Positions 56,253-64,000 of a stretch of DNA of 64,000 nucleotides are shown here, in pieces. Under the pieces are notes generated by a model. That model ran no database searches and was not told the DNA's origin. It saw only the letters and a program-made list of their open reading frames with translations. The first letter of the stretch is position 1. The number at the start of each line of letters is the position of its first letter. The translations under genes and the position numbers were made by a program. The DNA comes from Comamonas flocculans (GTDB taxonomy: Bacteria; Pseudomonadota; Gammaproteobacteria; Burkholderiales; Burkholderiaceae_C), in NCBI RefSeq assembly GCF_007954405.1, contig NZ_CP042344.1, forward strand, positions 496,001-560,000. The letters run 5' to 3'.

Positions 56253-56816
56253 ATGCTGCTCACCCAACTGCTCTCTCAGCACCCCGAAGCCATCACCGAC
56301 ATCGTGCGCGGCACGCCCGCCTGGGTCGGGGCGCTGCTGGCCGGCCTGCTCTGGCTCGGTTTTTCCGCCACGCGCGAACGCGAAGTTGCCATCCCGCGTC
56401 TGGTCCTGCTGCCCCTTGCCATGACGGGCCTGGCCCTGTGGGGCGTGCAATCGGCCTTCGGCGCGAGCGGCCATCTGGCCGCGCTGCTCGGCCTGTGGGC
56501 GGTCTGCGCGGCCCTCGTGCTGCTGGCCGCCAGCCGGCTCGCGCCGCCCGCGGGCACGCGCTGGAATCCCGAGACACGCAGCTTCACCCTGCCCGGCAAC
56601 TGGGTCAGCATGGTGCTGATCCTGGTCGTCTTCCTGATGAAGTACGGCATAGGCGTGCAGCTGGCGATGGAGCCGCCGCTCGCGCAGCACCTGGGTTTCG
56701 CGCTGACCGTGGTCGCGCTCTATGGTCTGCTGACGGGTTTCTTCTCGGCCCGGGCGCTGAGCGTGCTGCGGCTGGCCCGCGGCGGGGCCGCGGCCCTGGC
56801 CGCCCCGCAGTGCTGA
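56253..56816 (+). CDS. Conserved membrane protein of unknown function
   Basis: A 187-residue protein with five to six hydrophobic segments (about 19-36, 47-65, 74-92, 117-136, 146-170). The N-terminus is MLLTQLLSQHPEAITDIVRG. TRWNPETRSFTLPGNWVSMVLILVVFLMKYG (about 105-135) is the most distinctive stretch. I do not recognise a functional family. An upstream in-frame GTG would add 13 residues. It lies 13 bp before the next small membrane protein, so the two are probably cotranscribed. Confidence 0.75.
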   Translation: MLLTQLLSQHPEAITDIVRGTPAWVGALLAGLLWLGFSATREREVAIPRLVLLPLAMTGLALWGVQSAFGASGHLAALLGLWAVCAALVLLAASRLAPPAGTRWNPETRSFTLPGNWVSMVLILVVFLMKYGIGVQLAMEPPLAQHLGFALTVVALYGLLTGFFSARALSVLRLARGGAAALAAPQC

Positions 56817-56829
56817 ACGGAGCCCGGCC

Positions 56830-57117
56830 ATGAGGCAAACCGCCACCGAAGACGGGCGCATCGAGCGCCTGGCACGCCGGCGCGCCGGGGCCAAGCTGGG
56901 TTGGCTGATTCACGCACTGGTCTATGTCTGTGTCAACGCCGCCCTGGCGCTGCTCACCTGGCACACCAAGCAGTCCTGGGCGCTGTATCCGCTGGCCGGC
57001 TGGGGCCTGGGGCTGGCGATCCACGGCCTGGCGGTCTGGCTGGGCAGCGGCACCGGGCTGCACGAGCGCCTGCTGCAGGCCGAACGCGATAAGCTTGCGC
57101 GCACCCCGCGCATCTGA
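56830..57117 (+). CDS. Small 2TM-domain protein
   Basis: A 95-residue protein with a basic N-terminus (IERLARRRAGAKLG), two helices (about 25-41 and 50-68) and a HxxHE-like C-terminal part (GTGLHERLLQAERDKLAR). The WLIHALVYVCVNAALALL and WALYPLAGWGLGLAIHGLAV pattern matches the 2TM domain found alone or at the N-terminus of LytS-type kinases. Such a kinase lies 1.1 kb downstream. Six bases separate it from the GST gene. Confidence 0.8.
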   Translation: MRQTATEDGRIERLARRRAGAKLGWLIHALVYVCVNAALALLTWHTKQSWALYPLAGWGLGLAIHGLAVWLGSGTGLHERLLQAERDKLARTPRI

Positions 57118-57123
57118 GCCGCC

Positions 57124-57783
57124 ATGATCACCGTCCACCACCTGAACGCCTCGCGCTCGCTGCGCATCCTGTGGCTGTTGGAAGAACTGGGGCAGCCCTA
57201 CGAGATCGTGCGCTACCAGCGCGACCCCAAAACCCTGCTGGCGCCGCCCGAGCTCAGGCGCATCCACCCGCTGGGCAAGTCCCCGGTGGTGCAGATCGAC
57301 GGCGAGACGCTGGCCGAATCGGGCGCGATCATCGAGACCCTGGTCGAGCGCTTCGGCGCGCAGCAGCTTGCGCCGCCGCGCGGCACGCCCGACTTTGCGC
57401 GCTACCGCTACTGGCTGCATTACGCGGAGGGCTCGGCCATGCCGCCGCTGCTGCTCAAGCTGGTGTTCGAGCGCGTCGCCGCCGCGCCCATGCCCTTCTT
57501 CGCCAAGCCGATCGCACGCAGCATCGTAAGCCAGGTCATGAGGGGCTTCGTCGGCCCGCAGCTCAAGCTGCACCTGGGCTACATGGAGAGTGAATTGGCG
57601 CAGCGCGACTGGTTCGCGGGCGACGCCTTCAGCGCGGCGGACGTGCAGCTGAGCTACCCCTTGATGGCCGCGCGCCAGCGCGCCGGCCTGAGCGAGGCCG
57701 CGCACCCGCGCCTGAGCGACTGGCTTGCGCGCATCGAGGCGCGCCCGGCCTTGCAGCGTGCGCGAACCAGGGAGCGCCCATGA
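57124..57783 (+). CDS. Glutathione S-transferase family protein
   Basis: A 219-residue cytosolic GST. The thioredoxin-like N-domain has the activating serine region HLNASRSLRILWLLEE (6-21), the cis-Pro in GKSPVVQID and the glutathione gamma-Glu contact ES in TLAESGAIIE (about 61-70). The C-terminal helical domain has FSAADVQLSYPL (N-capping Ser-x-x-Asp). The substrate is unknown. Overlaps the next gene by 4 bp. Confidence 0.9.
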   Translation: MITVHHLNASRSLRILWLLEELGQPYEIVRYQRDPKTLLAPPELRRIHPLGKSPVVQIDGETLAESGAIIETLVERFGAQQLAPPRGTPDFARYRYWLHYAEGSAMPPLLLKLVFERVAAAPMPFFAKPIARSIVSQVMRGFVGPQLKLHLGYMESELAQRDWFAGDAFSAADVQLSYPLMAARQRAGLSEAAHPRLSDWLARIEARPALQRARTRERP

Positions 57784-58262
57784 CGTCGGACACCCGGCGC
57801 CGCACCGTCGATCTGCGCGCCTACCCGGATTTGGTGGTGATCGTGCTGGGCATGCAGGTCCGGGCATTTGCCGGCTTGAAAACCCTGCTCGGTTTTGGCC
57901 CCAAGATCGCCCGCTCGGTGGCCGAGCAGCCCGAGGGGCTGCTGCTGCACGAGAGCTTCGTGTTCTCGCTGTTCCCGCCGCACGTGGGCATGCGCCAGTA
58001 CTGGCGCGACTTCGACGCGCTGCAGGCCTGGACGCGCTCCGACCCGCACCGCCGCTGGTGGCGGGATTTCCTGCGCGATTCGGGCGGCACCGGTTTCTGG
58101 CACGAAAGCTACCTCATGCGCGGCGGCATGGAGGCGGTGTACGTCGACATGCAGCGCGAGGTCGGCTTCCTGCGCTTTGCGCCGCAGCAGCCGGCGCAAG
58201 GGTCCATGTTCTCGGCGCGTGGCCGGGCACGGGCCGCGCGGGCGGCGGAGCCGCGCCCGTGA
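57780..58262 (+). CDS. DUF4188-like (monooxygenase/ABM-fold-like) protein
   Basis: A 160-residue protein. RAYPDLVVIVLGMQVRAFAG (13-32), LHESFVFSLFPPHVGMRQYW and WHESYLMRGGMEAVYVDM (about 106-123) resemble the DUF4188 family, thought to be related to small antibiotic-biosynthesis-type monooxygenases. The function is not established. It is embedded between the GST and the histidine kinase with 4-bp overlaps on both sides, so it is part of one translationally coupled unit. Confidence 0.75.
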   Translation: MTSDTRRRTVDLRAYPDLVVIVLGMQVRAFAGLKTLLGFGPKIARSVAEQPEGLLLHESFVFSLFPPHVGMRQYWRDFDALQAWTRSDPHRRWWRDFLRDSGGTGFWHESYLMRGGMEAVYVDMQREVGFLRFAPQQPAQGSMFSARGRARAARAAEPRP

Positions 58263-59350
58263 GCACGCCGCTCGTGGACTGGCGCGACGCGCTGCGCCAC
58301 GGCCTGCAGGTGCTGGCCTTCTGCTGCGTCGTCGCGGTGTTCACCACGGCCATCTGGGCAGGCAGCAGCTATGGCACGCAGCTCGTGCATTCGGCGGCCA
58401 TAGGGCTGGTGATCTGGGCGGTGATCGAGTTCGGCCGCCTGCTCGTGCCCGCGCACCTGTGCCACCGCGACCCCGAGGGCCGTGGCCACGGCTGGCCCAA
58501 GGGCTGGCGTGGCGTGGTGCTGACGGCCGTCGGCATCACCGCGGGCTATTTCGGTGGCAATGGCCTGGCGCGCGCGTTGCTGGGCGAGGCCGGCGGCACG
58601 CAGCGGGGCGACTTCACCCTGGGCCTGCTGGTCACCATCGCGGCCGGCGCAGTGGCCAGCTTCTACTTCTTCACGCACGGCAAGCAAGCCGCGCTGCAGG
58701 CCGGCATGGCCGCCGCCGAGCGCGACGCGGCCGAGGCGCGGCTGAAGCTGCTCGAGGCGCAGCTCGAGCCGCACATGCTGTTCAACACCCTGGCCAATCT
58801 GCGCGTGCTGGTGGGCAGCGACCCGGCGCGCGCCCAGCGCATGCTCGACCATCTGATCGCCTACCTGCGCGCGACGCTCGGAGCCTCGCGTGCCACGCTG
58901 CACCCGCTGGCCGACGAGTTCGCGCGCCTGAAGGACTATCTGGAGCTGATGGCCGTGCGCATGGGGCCGCGCCTGCGCTATGAACTGGACTTTGATCCGG
59001 CGCTGGCCGTTGTGCCGGTGCCGCCCCTGCTGCTGCAGCCCCTGGTGGAAAACGCCATCCGCCACGGCCTGGAACCCGAGGTGCGGGGCGGGGACATCCG
59101 GGTGAGCGCCCGCACGCAGATGGCAGGCGACGTGACCATGCTGGCGCTGCAGGTACGCAACAGCGGCAGGCCGCTGGCCCCTGGTGCGGCGGCGGGCGAT
59201 GCAGGCGGCGGGCGCGCCTTTGGCCTGGCGCAGGTGCGCGAGCGCCTGCAGACGCTCTACGGACCACGGTCTACTCTTGAATTGGTAGCTGATGGCGCAG
59301 GCTACACCTGCGCAAACATCGTATTTCCCTTGGATTTTTCCGCGCCATGA
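58259..59350 (+). CDS. LytS/AlgZ-type sensor histidine kinase
   Basis: A 363-residue kinase. GTG start at 58259 overlaps the previous stop (GTGA). Four helices (about 15-35, 44-62, 85-105, 118-140) form the sensor. The His_kinase domain has LLEAQLEPHMLFNTLANLRV, with phospho-acceptor His172. The ATPase domain has LLQPLVENAIRHGLEPE (N-box) and FGLAQVRERLQTLYG (G-box). The last 24 residues or so (LELVADGAGYTCANIVFPLD) are encoded by an interspersed repeat copy. The ATGA overlap with the response regulator shows they are a pair. Confidence 0.9.
   Translation: MSTPLVDWRDALRHGLQVLAFCCVVAVFTTAIWAGSSYGTQLVHSAAIGLVIWAVIEFGRLLVPAHLCHRDPEGRGHGWPKGWRGVVLTAVGITAGYFGGNGLARALLGEAGGTQRGDFTLGLLVTIAAGAVASFYFFTHGKQAALQAGMAAAERDAAEARLKLLEAQLEPHMLFNTLANLRVLVGSDPARAQRMLDHLIAYLRATLGASRATLHPLADEFARLKDYLELMAVRMGPRLRYELDFDPALAVVPVPPLLLQPLVENAIRHGLEPEVRGGDIRVSARTQMAGDVTMLALQVRNSGRPLAPGAAAGDAGGGRAFGLAQVRERLQTLYGPRSTLELVADGAGYTCANIVFPLDFSAP
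59271..59340 (+). repeat. Interspersed repeat copy forming the C-terminus of the histidine kinase
   Basis: CTTGAATTGGTAGCTGATGG, then CGCAGGCTACACCTGCGCAA and TATTTCCCTTGGATTTTTC. It has an internal GCGCAGG/CCTGCGC stem in place of GCGCTTG/CAAGCGC, and the usual AATTTC-CTTGGA tail. Confidence 0.65.
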
Positions 59351-60168
59351 ACACACCCGCCGTACGCGCCCTGATCGCCGAGGACGAGCCCCTGCTCGCA
59401 CAGGCGCTGCGGCAGGCGCTGGCCCGTGCCTGGCCGCAGCTCACGGTGGTGGCGACGGTGGGCGACGGCCTGGCCGCCGTGCGCGAGGCGCTGGCGCTGC
59501 GCCCCGAGGTGCTGTTCTTCGACATCCGCATGCCCGGCCAGAGCGGACTGGAGGCCGCGGCCGAGCTCTTCGACGCCTGGCCCGCGGCGCAGCGCCTGCC
59601 GCTGCTGGTCTTCACCACCGCCTACGACCAGTACGCAGTGCAGGCCTTCGAGGCGCAGGCCAGCGACTACCTGCTCAAACCGATACAGGACGAGCGCCTG
59701 CGCAAGACGGTGCACAAGCTGCAGCAGGCACTGGCCGCGCCGGCCGGCCTGCCGGGCGACGAAGACACGGTGCTGCGCCAGCTGCGCGCGCTGCTGGCGC
59801 AGCCACCCGCGGCAGCCCGGCAGCCGGGCGCCACGCCGGCGCGCCCGCTCAAGGTGCTGCAGGCGGGCAGCGGCCAGTCCGTGCAACTGGTGCCGGTGGC
59901 GCAGGTGCTGTACTTCGAGGCGGCCGACAAATACGTGCGCGTGCTCACCGCCGAGCGCGAGCATCTGCTGCGCACCCCGCTCAAGGAGCTTGCGGCGCAA
60001 CTCGACCCCGACGAGTTCTGGCAGATCCACCGCGGCACGCTGGTGCGCGTGAGCGCCATCCGCGCCGCGCTGCGCGACGAGGCCGGGCGCATCACGCTGG
60101 AACTGCACCAACGGCCCGAACGCCTGGCCGTCAGCCGCGTGTACGCGCCGCTGTTCAAGGCCATGTAG
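59347..60168 (+). CDS. LytTR-family response regulator
   Basis: A 273-residue regulator. The receiver domain (about 6-125) has the acidic pocket AEDE, phospho-acceptor Asp59 in LFFDIRMPG, Thr in VFTTAYD and Lys in LLKP. A linker of about 35 residues leads to a LytTR DNA-binding domain (about 165-272; VLYFEAADKYVRVLT and FWQIHRGTLVRVSAI). Paired with the LytS-type kinase by overlap. AlgR-like function is possible but not shown. Confidence 0.92.
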   Translation: MNTPAVRALIAEDEPLLAQALRQALARAWPQLTVVATVGDGLAAVREALALRPEVLFFDIRMPGQSGLEAAAELFDAWPAAQRLPLLVFTTAYDQYAVQAFEAQASDYLLKPIQDERLRKTVHKLQQALAAPAGLPGDEDTVLRQLRALLAQPPAAARQPGATPARPLKVLQAGSGQSVQLVPVAQVLYFEAADKYVRVLTAEREHLLRTPLKELAAQLDPDEFWQIHRGTLVRVSAIRAALRDEAGRITLELHQRPERLAVSRVYAPLFKAM

Positions 60169-60217
60169 TGCCGCATGCGACAGCGCCAGCGCCCCCGGGC
60201 AGGCTAGCCTTGGCCCC

Positions 60218-61474
60218 ATGCCCGAGACACCCGCGATGAACGCCGATCCGGCGCATGCCCCGCAGGCGCGCGCGGCGCCGTGGATGCTGCTGGCGCTGGT
60301 GGGCGCGTTTGCGCTGAGCCAGGCGTTTCGCACCGTGGCGGCCATCATGGCGCCGCCGCTGCAGGCCGACTTCGGGCTGAACGCGCGCCAGCTCGGCGTG
60401 TTCTCCGGCGCGTTTCACTTCGCCTTCGGCGCGATGCAGCTGTTCATGGGCATCAGCATCGACCTCTATGGCGTGCGCCGCACCATCCTCGGGGCGTTTC
60501 CGCTGTGCATCGCCGGCGCGCTGATCTCGGCGCTCGCGCCGGGCTATCTGCCGCTGACGCTGGCGCAGGTGCTGATCGGGCTGGGCTGCGCGCCGGCCTT
60601 CCTGGTGTGCACCGTCTTCATTGCACGCCACTTTGCGCCGCAGCGCTTTGCCACCGTCTCCGGCATGGCGATGTCGCTGGGCACGCTGGGCATGCTGTTC
60701 ACCGGCACGCCGCTGGCCTGGGTGATAGAGCGTGGCTCGTGGCGCGCCGGCTTCTGGGTTCTGGCGGCGCTGGCGCTGCTGGCCTGGCTGTGGATCTGGC
60801 GCTCGGTCTTCGAACCCCCGCCGCGCGCGGCTGCCGCCAGCGTACCGGCCGAGTCGCCCGGCCAGGCGCTCGGCCGCTTCGCCGCGCTCTTCCTGCTGCC
60901 CCACACCTGGGGCATCGTGGTGCTGGCCAGCACCAGCTATGCGGCCCTGATCACGCTGCGCGGGCTGTGGATGGGGCCGATGCTGGTCGCGCGCCACGGC
61001 TACAGCCTGGTGCAAAGCGGCAACGTGGCGGTGGCGCTGTCGCTGCTGGCGCTCTTCGGCCCGCTGCTGTTCGGGCGCCTGGACCCCGGCCCGGCGCGGC
61101 GCCGGCGCTGGCTGGTGGGCTGGACGCTCGCCAGCGCCGCGCTGTTTGCGCTGCTGGCGCTGGGGCGTCTGGCCTGGCTCGACATCGCCTGCATGCTGGC
61201 CATAGGGCTGGCCAGCGGCTACATCGTGCTGCAATACGCCGACGTGCGCATCGCCTATGCGCCGCAGATGACCGGCCGGGCCATGGCCGCCTTCACCATG
61301 GCCATGTTCATGGGCGTGGCGCTGATGCAATGGGCCACCGGTGCGATCGCCACCTGGGCCGCGGACGCGGGGGCCGATCCCTACACCGTGGTCATGGGCT
61401 GCATCGCGCTGTGGCTGGCGCTGTCGGCCGCCGGTTTTGCGCTGCTGCCGCAGCCGCGCGCACCCGCACCCTAG
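60218..61474 (+). CDS. MFS transporter
   Basis: A 418-residue permease with twelve predicted helices. Helix 1 starts at about residue 20 (WMLLALVGAFALSQAFRTVA). Motif A-like sequence is GISIDLYGVRRTILG (about 75-89). FVCTVFIARHF-like FLVCTVFIARHFAPQRFATV is a CynX/NarK-type feature. The substrate cannot be assigned. The stop codon overlaps the convergent GTPase stop in CTAG, leaving no terminator space. Confidence 0.85.
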   Translation: MPETPAMNADPAHAPQARAAPWMLLALVGAFALSQAFRTVAAIMAPPLQADFGLNARQLGVFSGAFHFAFGAMQLFMGISIDLYGVRRTILGAFPLCIAGALISALAPGYLPLTLAQVLIGLGCAPAFLVCTVFIARHFAPQRFATVSGMAMSLGTLGMLFTGTPLAWVIERGSWRAGFWVLAALALLAWLWIWRSVFEPPPRAAAASVPAESPGQALGRFAALFLLPHTWGIVVLASTSYAALITLRGLWMGPMLVARHGYSLVQSGNVAVALSLLALFGPLLFGRLDPGPARRRRWLVGWTLASAALFALLALGRLAWLDIACMLAIGLASGYIVLQYADVRIAYAPQMTGRAMAAFTMAMFMGVALMQWATGAIATWAADAGADPYTVVMGCIALWLALSAAGFALLPQPRAPAP

Positions 61475-62424
61475 CCTGGCGCCCTGCCGCGCCCCTGCCC
61501 GCTGCGCTGGCGCCGGCGCTCCTCGCGGCGCTGCTGGCGCTCGGCGTCCCTGGCCTGGCCGGCGGCGAGCCACACGGCATATTCCTCGGGTGTCTCCAGG
61601 GTCAGCCGGCCCATGGCCGCGCAGCGAAAGTCGGTCAGCACGATCTCCGCGGCCTTTTGCCAGTCGAGCCTGCCGCCAGCCATCAGTGCGCCCCGGCGCC
61701 GCGCAATCTGCTCCAGCAATTCATCGTCGTGCAGTTCTACGATTTCAAGAGCTGCTTGCGCAATCTGGTAGCGGGCCAGGAGCCGATCCGGATAGTGAAT
61801 CTTCAGATAGGCCAGCAGGTCCAGCGCCACCTCCTGCTCGTCGTAGGCGTTGCGCCCCACGGCGCCGCTGGCGGCCAGGCGCATGCCGCTCTCGGGCACG
61901 ATGATGCGCGGCCAGAGCATGCCCGGCGTGTCCCAGAGGTAGAAGTCGTCGTCGAGCACGATGCGCTGCTCCTGCCGGGTGACGCCCGCCTCGTCGCCGG
62001 TCCTGGCCTGGGCCTTGCGCGCCAGCGTGTTGATCAGCGTGGACTTGCCCACGTTGGGCACACCCACGATCAGCACGCGCATCGGCCGCGCCATGCCCCG
62101 GCGCAGCGGCGCAAGCTCGCGGCAGCCATCGATCAGCCGCCGCGCGGGCGCGCGCTCGGACGCATCCAGCGCCATCGAGCGCGTATCCGCCTGCGCGCCG
62201 TACCAGGCGAGCCAGGCCTGGGTGCGCGCCGGGTCGGCCAGGTCCTGCTTGTTGAGCACCTTGAGCGTGGGCCTGTGCCCGGCCAGCTCGGCCAGCAGCG
62301 GGTTGCTGCTGGAGCCCGGCAGGCGCGCGTCAAGCAGCTCGATGACCACGTCGATGCTTTTCACGCGCTCGGCAATCGCCTGGCGCGTCAGGTGCATGTG
62401 ACCGGGGAACCACTGGATGGCCAT
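61471..62424 (-). CDS. Ribosome-biogenesis GTPase, RbgA/YlqF-like (circularly permuted)
   Basis: A 317-residue GTPase. The motif order is permuted: G4 NKQD (about 58-61) precedes G1 GVPNVGKST (about 121-129) and G3 DTPG (about 165-168). It starts IQWFPGHMHLTRQAI (3-17), a diagnostic segment. The C-terminal helical domain (about 185-285) contains residues encoded by a repeat copy (LLARYQIAQAALEIVELHDD, about 213-232). The last 30 residues are Arg/Gln-rich (QRREERRRQRSGQGRGR). It probably acts in 50S subunit maturation. Confidence 0.9.
   Translation of the reverse strand: MAIQWFPGHMHLTRQAIAERVKSIDVVIELLDARLPGSSSNPLLAELAGHRPTLKVLNKQDLADPARTQAWLAWYGAQADTRSMALDASERAPARRLIDGCRELAPLRRGMARPMRVLIVGVPNVGKSTLINTLARKAQARTGDEAGVTRQEQRIVLDDDFYLWDTPGMLWPRIIVPESGMRLAASGAVGRNAYDEQEVALDLLAYLKIHYPDRLLARYQIAQAALEIVELHDDELLEQIARRRGALMAGGRLDWQKAAEIVLTDFRCAAMGRLTLETPEEYAVWLAAGQARDAERQQRREERRRQRSGQGRGRAPG
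61737..61786 (+). repeat. Probable interspersed repeat copy inside the RbgA-like gene
   Basis: TACGATTTCAAGAGCTGCTT, then GCGCAATCTGGTAGCGGGCC and AGGAGCCG. It shares AGCTGCTTGCGC and the GGCC block with the family but lacks a clear tail. Read antisense by the gene, in frame. Less certain than the other copies. Confidence 0.45.
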
Positions 62425-62502
62425 GGGAAGTGCCTTGGGACGATGGAGACAAACTCGGCCAAGGATAATGGCTGGCATCCGCCTTTCCGTGCAAAGCCTG
62501 CG

Positions 62503-64000
62503 ATGTCCGAAACAACCACCCCGCCCGCCCGCACCGGCGCACAGCTGCTCGTGGACCAGTTGCGCGTGCAAGGTGTCGGGCAGCTGTTCTGCGTGCCTGG
62601 CGAAAGCTATCTGGCCGTGCTCGACGCGCTGCACGGCGGCGCCATCCGCGTCATCGTCTGCCGCCAGGAAGGCGGCGCGGCGATGATGGCCGAGGCCCAG
62701 GGCAAGCTCACCGGGCGGCCCGGCATCTGCTTCGTCACGCGCGGGCCGGGCATCGCCAATGCCATGGCGGGCATCCATGTCGCGCAGCAGGATTCCACGC
62801 CGCTGATCGTCTTCGTTGGCCAGATCGCGCGCGAGGCCATGCACCGCGACGCCTTCCAGGAGGTGGACTACCCGGCGCTGTTCAGCCAATTCGCCAAGTG
62901 GGCGGTGCAAATCGACGACGCGCGGCGCATCCCGGAGCTGGTGGCACGGGCCTTTCACGTGGCCATGAACGGCCGCCCCGGCCCCGTCGTCGTGGCGCTG
63001 CCCGAGGACATGCTGACCGACAGCGTCAGCGTGCCCGACGCCCTGCCCTGCGCGGCGCTGGAGATCGCCCCCGATGCCCCCGCGCTGGATGTGCTGGCGG
63101 CGCAGCTGCGCAAGGCCGAGCGCCCCATGGTGCTGGTCGGCGGCAGCCGCTGGTCGGCGCAGGCGGTGCAAGACCTCGCCGCCTTTGCCGGGCGCTGGCA
63201 GCTGCCCGTGGCCACCACCTTCCGCCGCCAGATGCTGTTTCCCGCAGACCACCCCGGCCACGCAGGCATGCTCGGCATAGGCACGAACCCGCGGCTGCTG
63301 CAGCGCATCAGGGCAGCCGACCTGGTCCTGGCGCTAGGCACCCGCCTGGGCGACGTGCCCTCGCAAGGCTATGCGCTGTGGGACATTCCCGTGCCCGGCC
63401 AGGCCCTCATCCACGTGCATGCCAGCGCCGAAGAGCTGGGCCGGCTCTATCAGCCACGTCTGGCCATCCACGCCACGCCGCAGGCAATGGCCGGCGCGCT
63501 GGCACAACTTGCGGCGCCCTGCGCGCCGCCCTGGACCGAACACACCCGGCAGGCGCACGCCGACGAGCTGGCATGGAGCGATCCGCGCAGCATCACCATT
63601 CCGGGGCGGCTGCAGATGGGCGCCGTCATGCAGCACCTGCGCGAGGCGCTGCCCGCGGACACCATCGTCTGCAACGGCGCGGGCAATTTCACCACCTGGG
63701 TACACCGCTTCTGGCCCTTCACCCGCTGGGCCAGCCAGCTCGCACCGGTGTGCGGCTCCATGGGCTATGGGCTGCCCGCGGCACTGGGCGCCAAGAGTCT
63801 GTGGCCCGCGCGCGAGGTGCTGGCCTTCGCCGGTGATGGCGACTTTCTGATGCACGGGCAGGAGTTCGCCACGGCCGTGCAGTACGCGCTGCCCATCGTC
63901 GTCATCGTGCTGGACAACGGCATGTACGGCACGATACGCATGCACCAGGAGCGCCACTACCCCGGCCGCGTCAGCGCCACCGAACTGCAGAATCCAGACT
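62503..64000 (+). CDS. Thiamine-diphosphate-dependent enzyme, acetolactate-synthase-like (3' partial)
   Basis: The first 499 residues of a TPP enzyme; the gene continues beyond the window. PYR domain (about 1-175): the catalytic Glu lies in CRQEGGAAMMAEA and FVTRGPGIANAMAG follows. The central FAD/DHAP-like domain is at about 190-330. The PP domain contains GDGDFLMHGQEFATAVQYAL and the magnesium site DNGMYG (Asp for the usual first Asn). It resembles benzoylformate/acetolactate-type decarboxylases annotated as AHAS-like, but with no regulatory-subunit gene visible, so branched-chain synthesis is not established. ATG at 62503; divergent from the RbgA-like gene across 78 bp. Confidence 0.88.
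   Translation, partial: MSETTTPPARTGAQLLVDQLRVQGVGQLFCVPGESYLAVLDALHGGAIRVIVCRQEGGAAMMAEAQGKLTGRPGICFVTRGPGIANAMAGIHVAQQDSTPLIVFVGQIAREAMHRDAFQEVDYPALFSQFAKWAVQIDDARRIPELVARAFHVAMNGRPGPVVVALPEDMLTDSVSVPDALPCAALEIAPDAPALDVLAAQLRKAERPMVLVGGSRWSAQAVQDLAAFAGRWQLPVATTFRRQMLFPADHPGHAGMLGIGTNPRLLQRIRAADLVLALGTRLGDVPSQGYALWDIPVPGQALIHVHASAEELGRLYQPRLAIHATPQAMAGALAQLAAPCAPPWTEHTRQAHADELAWSDPRSITIPGRLQMGAVMQHLREALPADTIVCNGAGNFTTWVHRFWPFTRWASQLAPVCGSMGYGLPAALGAKSLWPAREVLAFAGDGDFLMHGQEFATAVQYALPIVVIVLDNGMYGTIRMHQERHYPGRVSATELQNPD

Overview
The window is a gene-dense, very GC-rich stretch of chromosome (about 69% by eye) from a betaproteobacterium, most probably a member of the Comamonadaceae in the Burkholderiales. 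This rests on gene content: linked xseB-ispA-dxs, pilBCD-coaE-zapD, several ABC and TRAP uptake systems, an IPTL-CTERM-like surface protein, and a family of lower-GC interspersed repeats of about 60 bp of the kind I associate with Comamonadaceae. I see no rRNA, tRNA, CRISPR array, insertion sequence or prophage; it reads as core chromosome with a few accessory loci.

Layout. 1-7.5 kb: end of a membrane protein, a DHA2-type MFS exporter, then a minus-strand accessory locus made of a clan GH-A-like lipoprotein, a Tat-exported alpha/beta hydrolase and two tandem AraC paralogues, followed by a plus-strand IPTL-CTERM-like protein. Three upstream regions in this locus carry the same pair of direct repeats spaced exactly 20 bp, a probable shared AraC operator. 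7.5-12.3 kb: a complete BMP-type (nucleoside/purine-like) ABC importer. 12.5-16.4 kb: a diguanylate cyclase, a HIT protein and MiaA. 16.4-22.5 kb: an AttEFGH-like ABC system (ATPase, FtsX-type permease, AttH/CrtC-like lipocalin) interrupted by hsp20, with its own sigma32-like promoter, and by a Cds1-like cysteine desulfhydrase/synthase. 22.5-29 kb: a branched-chain-type ABC importer (livGFKHM) with a sigma54 activator beside it. 29-34 kb: an M20 amidohydrolase and the molybdate regulon modE/modABC with a clear ModE operator. 34-37.8 kb: a TRAP transporter (dctQM converging with dctP). 37.9-41.1 kb: dxs, ispA and xseB.

41.2-49.5 kb: a Rieske oxygenase-like protein, a DMT transporter, a mercaptopyruvate sulfurtransferase, ComEC, a RidA-family protein, a DsrE-like protein and a chemoreceptor. 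49.7-55.6 kb: rpmB-rpmG and pilB-pilC-pilD-coaE-zapD. 55.8-61.5 kb: small proteins of unknown function, a GST, a DUF4188-like protein, a LytS/LytTR-type two-component pair and an MFS permease. 61.5-64 kb: an RbgA/YlqF-like GTPase, divergent from a thiamine-diphosphate enzyme that runs off the window.

Two signals stand out. First, the AraC/AraC/hydrolase/glycosidase locus with its 20-bp-period operators looks like an undescribed small regulon for an exported degradative pair. Second, about nine copies of a roughly 60-bp repeat sit both between genes and, in frame, inside miaA, an ABC permease, an ABC ATPase, an RbgA-like GTPase and the last codons of a histidine kinase.
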